A stretch of DNA of 64,000 bases from Streptomyces collinus. GTDB taxonomy: Bacteria > Actinomycetota > Actinomycetes > Streptomycetales > Streptomycetaceae. How positions within the stretch are numbered: the stretch's first letter is position 1; the number at the start of each line of letters is the position of its first letter. The stretch is from positions 3,038,001 through 3,102,000 of the forward strand of contig NZ_CP133771.1 of NCBI RefSeq assembly GCF_031348265.1. The letters are read 5' to 3'. The position numbers and the translations under genes are program-made. This document shows positions 44,501 to 53,176 of this stretch, in pieces. The notes beneath the pieces were generated by a model, which had not been told where the DNA came from, did not search any database, and saw only the letters and a program-made list of their open reading frames with translations.

Positions 44501-44838
44501 GCAGCTCCGCCGACGGCGACTCGGAGGAGTCGGTCTCCATCCCCTCCCCGGCCGCCGGGAAGTACTCGATCGAGGTCGTCGGCTACTCGGTGCCGGCCGG
44601 CACCACGGAGTACGACTACCAGGACGTGTTCTTCTCCCCCTCCCTCGGCAGCGTCAGCGTCGACGGGTCGGCGCCGGTGAAGCTCGGCACGGGCGACTCC
44701 GCGACGGTCTCGGGCAGCGTCACCGCCGCGGCGGCCGCTCCCGAGGGGCGTGAGTTCTTCGGTCAGGTCCAGCTGGTCAACGCGCGCGGCACGGTCGCGG
44801 GCCTGGGCAGCGTGAAGATCGAGAAGGTTCTGCCTTAG
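41527..44838 (+). CDS. Very large secreted subtilase (S8) with C-terminal PPC-like domains
   Basis: This 1103-residue protease starts at ATG 41527, six bases after AAGGG (the ATG at 41521 touches that site). A signal peptide (RRVARIAVAAGLVAALSAAG) and propeptide (about 35-170) precede the catalytic core. The triad is Asp211 (ILDSGVD), His394 (HGTHVAG) and Ser587 (GTSMASP). The Asp-His distance of 183 residues is very long, because an insertion of about 140 residues replaces the usual 35-40-residue gap. After residue 620 several beta-rich domains follow, including a PPC-type domain (TQTTTVEVPAGAKSLDVAIGG). It is presumably an extracellular protease. An in-frame ATG at 41446 was rejected. Confidence 0.9.
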   Translation: MTPPTPRDQISGPRRVARIAVAAGLVAALSAAGPIPMAFSADGPGADAPAEPSVKSAHAKLGSDDADLLAEAKADGDKTVTMMIATAPGKTEQVAGQLDAVKGGSVGRADDKLGYVRATVPTAKADSAIAAAAKLSSVHGIDLREEIPLDDPAPSADTAKGAKAAKGTYPAPGKKTPAENPYNPSFETGAVDFVEDHPKADGRGVTIGILDSGVDLGHPALQKTTTGERKIVDWVTATDPIIDNDNTWRPMVSAVSGPAFTYQGQSYKAPAGSYAVSLFKESYTTGGDAAGDANRDGDTTDVWGVLYDAAAGTVRVDLNNNNDFADDAPMKPYKDGHQVGYFGTDNPATDVAERQPFVVEIRKDVPMDPLGGTWVGKKSDFVNIGVIESEHGTHVAGITAANGLFGGKMDGAAPGAKLVSSRACTWSGGCTNVALTEGMIDLVTKRGVDIVNMSIGGLPALNDGNNARAELYTRLIDTYGVQLVISAGNSGPGANTIGDPALAEKVISVGASVSKETWAANYGSVVEKKYAMMPFSSRGPREDGGFTPTLVAPGAAINTIQTWMPGQPVAEAGYALPAGYGMLQGTSMASPQAAGASALLISAAKQKKIDLTPATLRTALTSTADHIKGVQAYEEGAGLMNIPDAWDAIRDDATSHSYTVKAPVDTAIDQFLKTPGFGTGLYDREGGLKAGQKKTYEITLTRTSGADKAIRHELHFENNAGGTFRIVGSDEVKLPLNQPVTVKVQAAPKSAGIKSAILEVDDPKTEGIDRQVLSTAVVSTPLKFTTSAKNSVQRNSSHHYFVTVPEGAKTLEVAMSGLKDKSQTRFISIHPYGVPSDPTSTINCYPNYTNPANTCRPDVRSYANPLPGVWEIEVESRRTSPLLDNPYKLDVAVLGAAFDPETVTVPEAKVGTPAAASWKVTNGFAALDGKLVGGPLGSAKATRPSIKQGETQTTTVEVPAGAKSLDVAIGGVSDTAADLDLAVYDASGTQVGSSADGDSEESVSIPSPAAGKYSIEVVGYSVPAGTTEYDYQDVFFSPSLGSVSVDGSAPVKLGTGDSATVSGSVTAAAAAPEGREFFGQVQLVNARGTVAGLGSVKIEKVLP

Positions 44839-44857
44839 CGGTATCGCGGCACTGGGG

Positions 44858-44887
44858 GGGGCGGGCGTCCGATGGGGCGCCCGCCCC
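44858..44887. terminator. Terminator after subtilase
   Basis: A 10-bp GC stem GGGGCGGGCG / CGCCCGCCCC (44858-44867, 44878-44887) is followed by TTG. It sits between convergent genes. Confidence 0.7.
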
Positions 44888-44897
44888 TTGCCGTTCC

Positions 44898-44950
44898 GGA
44901 GGGCACGTTCCCGAGGGCACGTTCCTACGGGCACTTTCCTACGGGCACGG
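44898..44950. repeat. 14-bp tandem repeat (about 3.8 copies)
   Basis: GGAGGGCACGTTCC, CGAGGGCACGTTCC, TACGGGCACTTTCC and a partial TACGGGCACGGG follow one another with a 14-base period. The last two units overlap the 3' end of the membrane-protein gene (stop at 44939-44941). Confidence 0.85.
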
Positions 44951-45751
44951 GAGCGTGCGCGAGGCGGGCAGCGCGGCGGTGATCCACGCCCGTTCGCGGG
45001 CGATCTCCTTCTCCCCGGTCGCCCACGTGTCCGGGTGGGCCTGCTCGCCGGAGATGCCGACGAGCATGTGTTCACCGGCTCGGAGCGAGGGCACGGCGCC
45101 GGTCTCCAGGGGGAAGGTGATCCGCGCCCGGCCCTTGTCGGGCTTGTAGTAGCGCGTCACGTCCAGGGTGATCCGGTCCTGGCCGGTACCGGGAACGGTC
45201 TCGACCTCGGTGACGATGCCCTCGACGACGATCCGGGCGCAGGCGAGATACCCGGCGTTGGTGAGCTTGGCGTCCTGGTCGGCGTGCTCCCGGCCGGCGG
45301 AACCGTCGGCGGCGGACGACGCGCCCTGGTCACTCCCGGCGTCCATGCCGCCGCTCTGGACGACGAGCCAGCCCATACCGATCACGAGACCGGCACCGAC
45401 GGCCGCGACGAGGCCCTTCAGGGCCAGGTCCCAGGGCTTGCGCCGGCCGCGGCGCGCGGACAGCGACGTCACGGAGGCGCCGCCTCCTGCCCCCGGTCCG
45501 GGCTCGGGGCCCTGCGCAGGGACGTGGTCCGGGTCCTGCTCAGGGACGTGCCCGGGAACCGGTTCGGGCCCGGCCAGTGCCTGTCCGATGAGGCCCAGCT
45601 GCTCGCGCAGCAGCGCCACGTCGGCGGTCGCGGACCGGTACTCCGTCATGAAGGCGTCGTCCGCCAGGGCATCGTCCGGTGGCGCCTCGCCGGTGAGCAC
45701 CGCCATCAGCGCGACCTCGTCGTACCCGTCCTTGCCATGCTCGGCGGTCAC
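44939..45751 (-). CDS. Single-pass membrane protein, probable sigma-factor partner
   Basis: This is a 270-residue protein with a cytosolic N-terminus (about 120 residues, Pro/Glu-rich), one membrane helix (LKGLVAAVGAGLVIGMGWLVV, about 112-132) and an external C-terminal domain (about 140-270) with two cysteines. GTG 45751 lies one base past the sigma gene stop with GGTGG inside that gene. Position directly after an ECF-type sigma gene suggests an anti-sigma or regulatory role, but the zinc His-x3-Cys-x2-Cys motif of ZAS anti-sigma factors is absent. Confidence 0.75.
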   Translation of the reverse strand: MTAEHGKDGYDEVALMAVLTGEAPPDDALADDAFMTEYRSATADVALLREQLGLIGQALAGPEPVPGHVPEQDPDHVPAQGPEPGPGAGGGASVTSLSARRGRRKPWDLALKGLVAAVGAGLVIGMGWLVVQSGGMDAGSDQGASSAADGSAGREHADQDAKLTNAGYLACARIVVEGIVTEVETVPGTGQDRITLDVTRYYKPDKGRARITFPLETGAVPSLRAGEHMLVGISGEQAHPDTWATGEKEIARERAWITAALPASRTLPCP

Positions 45752-45752
45752 G

Positions 45753-46385
45753 TCACACCACCTCGTCCTCGTGCAGGCGGGCGCGCAGGGCCCGTACCGC
45801 CGTGTGCAGCCGGCTCTTGACCGTGCCCTCCGGGACGCCGAGCTGATCGGCGATGGACCGGACGGGCAGGTCGGCGTAGAAGCGCAGGACGACGACCTGC
45901 CGCTGGGCGTCGGGCAGCTCGTCCAGGCCCTGGGCGACGGCGACGGACAGCACGCTGCTGTCCTCGCCGGAGGGGTGCTCCGCCGGCTGGCGCAGGGCGG
46001 CCAGCCGCTCCCCGAGCCGTTCCTGGCGGCGCTTGGCCCGGTGCCAGTCCATGGCCAGGTTGGAGGCGACGACCGCCGCCCATGCCGAGACGTCCCGCGG
46101 CGCCTCCCGGCCGCTCGCGGCCCGCTCCAGCAGCCGCAGGCGGACCTGCTGCACCCCGTCCGGCAGGTCCGCCTGCGGCACCCCGCCGAGCGCGAGCACC
46201 GCCCGCACCCGGCGCTCCTGCGCCGCGTCCAGCGGATCGGCCGCGGCCGCCTGACCGGCGTTGCTCAGCCGACCGGCCTCGCTCGACGTTTCGTCCCCGC
46301 CCAGCGGACCGGCCGCGTCCCGTGGATCGTCGCCGGTCGCGGTGTGCGCCTCCCGGGCGCGCCGGGCCCTCCCGCGCAGCAGCAC
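45753..46385 (-). CDS. ECF-like RNA polymerase sigma factor
   Basis: This 210-residue protein has a sigma region 2 (LPDGVQQVRLRLLERA and WAAVVASNLAMDWHRAKRR) and region 4 (LDELPDAQRQVVVLRFYADL, IADQLGVPEGTVKSRLHTAV). GTG 46385 follows AGGGGGG with a six-base spacer. Longer open frame upstream (to 46481) is not needed. Together with the membrane protein directly downstream it forms a likely signal-transducing pair. Target genes are not known. Confidence 0.88.
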   Translation of the reverse strand: MLLRGRARRAREAHTATGDDPRDAAGPLGGDETSSEAGRLSNAGQAAAADPLDAAQERRVRAVLALGGVPQADLPDGVQQVRLRLLERAASGREAPRDVSAWAAVVASNLAMDWHRAKRRQERLGERLAALRQPAEHPSGEDSSVLSVAVAQGLDELPDAQRQVVVLRFYADLPVRSIADQLGVPEGTVKSRLHTAVRALRARLHEDEVV

Positions 46386-48283
<1,898 letters not shown>

Positions 48284-48492
48284 CAGGCTCGTTCGCGCAC
48301 CGCCGTGGCACCGGCGGGATCCGGACGTCGCGTTCCCGCGCTGAGCAAGGCCGGCAGCGCCGGCCGGGACGCGCGCGCTCGCCCCGCCCCTCGCCTGCCG
48401 AGGGGTATCCCTAGGAGACGCCCGGGTCGTCGCCTCACGCCGATCCTCCGTGGAAAGATGGCGCAACCCACCCATAACGAGGAGATGACCGC

Positions 48493-51072
48493 GTGCCTGG
48501 CACAAACCTGACCCGCGAAGAGGCGCAGCAGCGGGCGCAGCTGCTCGCCGTTGAGTCGTACGGGATCGAGCTCGATCTCTCCGGCGCGCAGGAGGGCGGC
48601 ACCTACCGGTCCGTGACCACGGTGCGCTTCGACGTGACGGCCGAGAACGGCGCGGAGTCGTTCATCGACCTGGTGGCGCCGGCCGTGCACGAGGTGACCC
48701 TGAACGGGGACTCCCTCGACCCGGCCGAGGTCTTCGCGGACTCGCGGATCGCCCTGCCCGGTCTGCTCCAGGGCCGCAACATCCTCCGGGTCGTCGCCGA
48801 CTGCGCGTACACCAACACGGGTGAGGGCCTGCACCGGTTCGTCGACCCGGTCGACGACCAGGCATACCTCTACACCCAGTTCGAGGTGCCGGACGCCCGC
48901 CGGGTGTTCGCGAGCTTCGAGCAGCCGGACCTCAAGGCGACCTTCCAGTTCACCGTGAAGGCGCCCGAGGGCTGGACGGTCATCTCCAACTCGCCGACGC
49001 CCGAACCGCAGGACAACGTCTGGGAGTTCGAGCCGACACCGCGCATCTCGTCGTACATCACGGCGCTGATCGTCGGCCCGTACCACTCGGTGCACAGCGT
49101 GTACGAGAAGGACGGCCAGTCCGTCCCGCTCGGTATCTACTGCCGTCCCTCGCTCGCCGAGTACCTCGACTCGGACGCGATCTTCGAGGTGACCCGGCAG
49201 GGCTTCGAGTGGTTCCAGGAGAAGTTCGACTACGCGTACCCGTTCGAGAAGTACGACCAGCTGTTCGTGCCGGAGTTCAACGCGGGCGCGATGGAGAACG
49301 CGGGCGCGGTGACCATCCGCGACCAGTACGTGTTCCGCTCGAAGGTGACGGACGCGGCGTACGAGACGCGCGCGGAGACCATCCTGCACGAGCTGGCCCA
49401 CATGTGGTTCGGCGACCTCGTGACGATGGAGTGGTGGAACGACCTGTGGCTGAACGAGTCGTTCGCCACGTACACCTCGATCGCCTGCCAGGCGGCGCAC
49501 CCCGAGTCGCGCTGGCCGCACTCCTGGACCACGTTCGCCAACTCCATGAAGACGTGGGCGTACCGGCAGGACCAGCTGCCGTCGACGCACCCGATCATGG
49601 CCGAGATCAACGACCTGGACGACGTGCTCGTCAACTTCGACGGCATCACGTACGCGAAGGGGGCTTCCGTTCTGAAGCAGCTCGTCGCATACGTCGGCGA
49701 GGACGAGTTCTTCCGCGGCGTGCAGGCGTACTTCAAGGCGCACGCGTACGGCAACACCCGCCTGTCCGATCTACTGGGCGCCCTGGAGACGACGTCCGGC
49801 CGTGATCTGAAGGCCTGGTCGAAGGCGTGGCTGGAGACGGCGGGCATCAACGTCCTGCGTCCCGAGATCGAGACGGACTCGAACGGCGTCATCACCTCCT
49901 TCTCGATCCGCCAGGAGGCCCCGGCCCTGCCCGCCGGCGCCAAGGGCGAGCCGACGCTGCGCCCGCACCGGATCGCCGTCGGCCTGTACGAGCTGGACGA
50001 CGACAGCGGCAAGCTGGTCCGCGACGAGCGCATTGAGCTGGACGTGGACGGCGAGCTGACCGCCGTACCGCAGCTGGTGGGCCGGCGCCGCCCGGCCGTG
50101 ATCCTGCTCAACGACGACGACCTGTCGTACGCGAAGGTCCGCCTGGACGAGCAGTCCCTGGCCTTCGTCACGGAGCACCTGGGCGACTTCGAGTCGTCCC
50201 TGCCGCGCGCCCTGTGCTGGGCGTCGGCCTGGGACATGACGCGTGACGCCCAGCTCGCGGCCCGCGACTACCTGTCCCTGGTGCTGTCCGGCATCGGCAA
50301 GGAGTCGGACATCGGCGTGGTGCAGTCGCTCCAGCGCCAGGTGAAGCTGGCGATCGACCTGTACGCCGACCCGGCCGCCCGCGAGGCGCTGCTGGCCCGC
50401 TGGACCGACGCGACGCTGGCCCACCTGCGGGCGGCGGCGCCGGGCAGCGACCACCAGCTGGCGTGGGCGCGCGCGTTCGCGGCGACGGCCCGCACCCCCG
50501 AGCAGCTGGATGTGCTCGACGCGCTGCTGGACGGCTCGCAGACCGTGGAGGGCCTGGTCGTCGACACGGAACTGCGGTGGGCGTTCGTGCAGCGGCTCGC
50601 CGCGGTCGGCCGGTTCGACGAGGCGGAGATCGCGGGCGAGTACGAGCGCGACCGCACGGCCGCCGGTGAGCGTCACGCGGCCACGGCCCGGGCGGCCCGT
50701 CCGACCGAGGAGGCCAAGGCGGAGGCGTGGGCGTCGGTCGTCGACTCCGACAAGCTGCCGAACGCCGTGCAGGAGGCGGTCATCGGGGGCTTCGTCCAGA
50801 CCGACCAGCGTGAGGTGCTCGCCCCGTACGCGGACCGGTACTTCGAGGTGGTCAAGGACATCTGGCAGTCCCGCTCCCACGAGATGGCCCAGCAGATCGC
50901 CGTCGGCCTCTACCCGACGGTCCAGGTCTCCCAGGAGACCCTGGACAAGACGGACGCCTGGCTGGCCTCGGCCGAGCCGAGCGCGGCCCTGCGCCGGCTG
51001 GTCTCGGAGTCCCGCGCGGGCGTCGAGCGCGCCCTGCGGGCCCAGCGGGCGGACGCGGCGGCCGGGGAGTAA
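48493..51072 (+). CDS. pepN: Aminopeptidase N (M1 zinc metallopeptidase), second copy
   Basis: This 859-residue enzyme has the same length and layout as the one at 33697. GAMEN lies at 265-269 and HELAH at 299-303 with E322 in the canonical WLNESFA. GTG 48493 follows GAGGAG. The catalytic domains align closely (e.g. NFDGITYAKGASVLKQLVAYVGE in both), and the C-terminal halves diverge more. The gene ends 151 bases before the EamA gene, with a 12-bp terminator between. Confidence 0.96.
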   Translation: MPGTNLTREEAQQRAQLLAVESYGIELDLSGAQEGGTYRSVTTVRFDVTAENGAESFIDLVAPAVHEVTLNGDSLDPAEVFADSRIALPGLLQGRNILRVVADCAYTNTGEGLHRFVDPVDDQAYLYTQFEVPDARRVFASFEQPDLKATFQFTVKAPEGWTVISNSPTPEPQDNVWEFEPTPRISSYITALIVGPYHSVHSVYEKDGQSVPLGIYCRPSLAEYLDSDAIFEVTRQGFEWFQEKFDYAYPFEKYDQLFVPEFNAGAMENAGAVTIRDQYVFRSKVTDAAYETRAETILHELAHMWFGDLVTMEWWNDLWLNESFATYTSIACQAAHPESRWPHSWTTFANSMKTWAYRQDQLPSTHPIMAEINDLDDVLVNFDGITYAKGASVLKQLVAYVGEDEFFRGVQAYFKAHAYGNTRLSDLLGALETTSGRDLKAWSKAWLETAGINVLRPEIETDSNGVITSFSIRQEAPALPAGAKGEPTLRPHRIAVGLYELDDDSGKLVRDERIELDVDGELTAVPQLVGRRRPAVILLNDDDLSYAKVRLDEQSLAFVTEHLGDFESSLPRALCWASAWDMTRDAQLAARDYLSLVLSGIGKESDIGVVQSLQRQVKLAIDLYADPAAREALLARWTDATLAHLRAAAPGSDHQLAWARAFAATARTPEQLDVLDALLDGSQTVEGLVVDTELRWAFVQRLAAVGRFDEAEIAGEYERDRTAAGERHAATARAARPTEEAKAEAWASVVDSDKLPNAVQEAVIGGFVQTDQREVLAPYADRYFEVVKDIWQSRSHEMAQQIAVGLYPTVQVSQETLDKTDAWLASAEPSAALRRLVSESRAGVERALRAQRADAAAGE

Positions 51073-51093
51073 CGGGCCACGCACCAGCGGCTG

Positions 51094-51121
51094 GGGGCGC
51101 CCGGCTCGTGCCGGGCGCCCC
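51094..51121 (+). terminator. Terminator after second pepN
   Basis: A perfect 12-bp stem GGGGCGCCCGGC / GCCGGGCGCCCC (51094-51105, 51110-51121) has a TCGT loop and is followed by TTCGTCT. Confidence 0.9.
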
Positions 51122-51223
51122 TTCGTCTGCCCTCCGGCCCGCCCGGGACCGGTCCCGACCGGCCCTACCCGCCCCGGCCCACCCCCGTTGCGGACAGGCC
51201 GATCCGGCTCCACCCGCCCCGGC

Positions 51224-52150
51224 CTACCGCCGGGCGGACGAGCCGATCGGGACCGCCGTGGCATTCCTCCCTGCCGGGCCGGGGGTTCGCGGCGGCCGCG
51301 TGACGAACTGCCCCGCCACCGTCGCCCCGAACGCCAGCCCCATGCCGACCAGTTGCACCGGCGTCAGCGCCTGCCCGAGCGCCGCCCAGCCGACGACGGC
51401 CGCGGTCAGCGGGGAGAGCGGGCCGAGGAAGGTGACCTGGGTGGCGGTCATGCGGCCGATGCCGCGGAACCACAGCCAGTACGCGAGGGCCGTGTTCGCG
51501 ACGGCGAGGTAGAGGTAGCCGCCGACCGCCGGGCCGTCGAGCGCCGGGGGCGCCCCTTCCACCAGGAAGGCGAGCGGCGCGATCAGCAGGCCTCCCGCGG
51601 TCAGCTGCCAGCCGGTGAGGGCCAGCGGCCCGACGCCCTCGGGGCGGCCCCAGCGCTGGGTGAGCACCGTGCCGGTCGACATCGACGCCGTGGAGGCGAC
51701 GGCCGCCAGCAGACCGAGCGTGTCCAGCGACCCGGCCGCCTTCAGCACGACGAGGCTGACGCCGAACGCGGCCACGGCCCCGGTCACCAGCGTGCGCGCC
51801 GACGGCCGCTGCCCGAGCAGCAGGACCGACAGGCCGGCCACGAACAGCGGCCCGGCCGAGCCGACCACCGCCGCCAGCCCGCCGGGCAGCCGGTACGCGG
51901 AGAGGAACAGCAGCGGGAAGAAGGCGCCGATGTTCAGAGCGCCGAGCACCGCCGCCTTCCACCACCAGGCGCCGCGCGGCAGCACCCGGGCGAGGGCGAA
52001 CAGCAGCAGGCCGGCGGGCAAGGCGCGCACCAGGGCGGTGAACAGGGGGCGGTCGGGCGGGAGGAACTGGGTGGTGACCGCGTAGGTCGTGCCCCAGGAG
52101 ACGGGCGCGAGGGCGGTGAGGGTGATGAGGGCCGGTCGGGAGATGGCCAT
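51224..52150 (-). CDS. EamA/DMT-family transporter
   Basis: This 308-residue protein has about ten membrane helices in two EamA repeats (APVSWGTTYAVTTQFLPPDRP and FLGPLSPLTAAVVGWAALGQ). Members export metabolites such as amino acids. ATG 52150 follows GAAGGG. It is divergent from a MarR gene and separated from it by an operator-rich 106-bp gap, so the pair is probably a drug- or metabolite-responsive export module. Confidence 0.92.
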   Translation of the reverse strand: MAISRPALITLTALAPVSWGTTYAVTTQFLPPDRPLFTALVRALPAGLLLFALARVLPRGAWWWKAAVLGALNIGAFFPLLFLSAYRLPGGLAAVVGSAGPLFVAGLSVLLLGQRPSARTLVTGAVAAFGVSLVVLKAAGSLDTLGLLAAVASTASMSTGTVLTQRWGRPEGVGPLALTGWQLTAGGLLIAPLAFLVEGAPPALDGPAVGGYLYLAVANTALAYWLWFRGIGRMTATQVTFLGPLSPLTAAVVGWAALGQALTPVQLVGMGLAFGATVAGQFVTRPPRTPGPAGRNATAVPIGSSARR

Positions 52151-52178
52151 GGGAAGCACCCTTCGAAGTAGGTCGGCA

Positions 52179-52221
52179 GAAAGTAGCTTACTGCTAAGCA
52201 ACTTTCAGTCAAGCTACTTTC
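52179..52221. promoter_or_regulatory. MarR operator array in divergent promoter
   Basis: GAAAGTAGCTT (52179-52189) and AAGCTACTTTC (52211-52221) form a perfect 11-bp inverted repeat 21 bp apart. AAGCAACTTTC (52196-52206) is a third, near-identical half-site in direct orientation. The array lies between the EamA and MarR starts and fits MarR binding. Confidence 0.75.
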
Positions 52222-52256
52222 TTGCGGGTCACCGAGAGGCGGTCGATACTCGTGAC

Positions 52257-52769
52257 ATGAGCGAACGCCCGGAGCAGCGCAAGGACCCCGTCGACGCGAT
52301 CATCGGCCAGTGGGCGACGGTCCGGCCCGACCTCGACACCGCCGCCATGGAGGTCTTCGGCCGGATCAACCGGCTCTCGCACGCGATCGGCGAGCGGGTG
52401 GGCCAGGCCTATGCGAAGTTCGGCGTCTCACGCGGGGAGTTCGACGTCCTGGCGACCCTGCGCCGCTCCGGCGAGCCCTACACGCTCTCGCCCCGGCAGC
52501 TCTCCGCGACGCTGATGCTCACCACCGGCGGCATGACGGGACGCCTGGACAAGCTGGAGCGGGCGGGGCTGCTGCGCCGCTCCCCCGACCCGCACGACCG
52601 GCGCGGGCTGCAGGTCACGCTCACGGACGAGGGACTCGCACTGGTCGACGAGGCGGTCGGAGCGGGGCTGGCGGTGCAGACGGAGGCCCTGTCAGTCCTG
52701 GGCGCGGAGCGGGCCGGGCAGCTGGCCGGTCTGCTGCGGGACCTGCTGGCCGGGACGGACAGGTCCTGA
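52257..52769 (+). CDS. MarR-family transcriptional regulator
   Basis: This 170-residue winged-helix repressor has the recognition part (LSPRQLSATLMLTTGGMTGRLDKLERAGLLRRSPDPHDRRGLQVTLT) typical of the family. ATG 52257 was chosen over an in-frame start at 52089 because the operator and promoter lie between them. It likely represses itself and the EamA gene until a phenolic or drug-like ligand binds. Confidence 0.93.
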   Translation: MSERPEQRKDPVDAIIGQWATVRPDLDTAAMEVFGRINRLSHAIGERVGQAYAKFGVSRGEFDVLATLRRSGEPYTLSPRQLSATLMLTTGGMTGRLDKLERAGLLRRSPDPHDRRGLQVTLTDEGLALVDEAVGAGLAVQTEALSVLGAERAGQLAGLLRDLLAGTDRS

Positions 52770-52771
52770 CA

Positions 52772-52814
52772 CGTCGAGGGCGCCGTCGCGGATGTCGCGA
52801 CGGCGCCCTCGACG
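52772..52814. terminator. 19-bp-stem terminator after MarR gene
   Basis: Positions 52772-52790 and 52796-52814 form a perfect 19-bp stem with a GATGT loop. There is no T run, but the stem is very stable and separates convergent genes. Confidence 0.88.
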
Positions 52815-52825
52815 AGGAACGCGGA

Positions 52826-53113
52826 TCAGGCCTTGACTTCGCTCTTCGCCTCGGCCTTGGTGGCGATGTTGGAGCTGGTCGGGTCCTTCTTCTTGTGCGT
52901 CTTGTCGCCGATCACCACCAGTGCGTGGATGACCAGGTACAGCGCGATCGGGGCCACGACGAAGAGGCCCAGCGTCTCGATGACGCTCAGGCCCGGGCCG
53001 GGGTCGTCACCGTCGTCGCGGGTGAGCGCGCTCGCGGGGGACGACATGAGCAGCATCATCAGCGTCGTACCGGCTGCCAGGGCGCCGGCGCGCAGGGCGT
53101 TCTTCTTGTCCAC
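52826..53113 (-). CDS. Small membrane protein, unknown
   Basis: This 95-residue protein has a signal-like N-terminal helix (GALAAGTTLMMLLMSSPASA), a short charged stretch (RDDGDDPGPG), a second helix (ETLGLFVVAPIALYLVIHALVVI) and a Lys-rich tail. The topology suggests an exported or single-pass protein with the tail inside. No family recognised. It may be transcribed after malQ, 63 bases upstream on the same strand. Confidence 0.75.
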   Translation of the reverse strand: MDKKNALRAGALAAGTTLMMLLMSSPASALTRDDGDDPGPGLSVIETLGLFVVAPIALYLVIHALVVIGDKTHKKKDPTSSNIATKAEAKSEVKA

Positions 53114-53176
53114 GGTGTCAAAATATCCAACGCCGACCAGGGACGCGCGCCCGGGGTGCCGTAAGAGGCCCTCGGC

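Noticed and set aside
41512..45075. 1187-aa antisense open frame opposite the subtilase
   Set aside because: The plus strand has a full catalytic triad and signal peptide. The antisense frame has no recognisable domain.
51165..51230. Repeated ACCCGCCCCGGCC between the second pepN and EamA genes
   Set aside because: Short, low-complexity GC-rich repeat that can arise by base composition alone.
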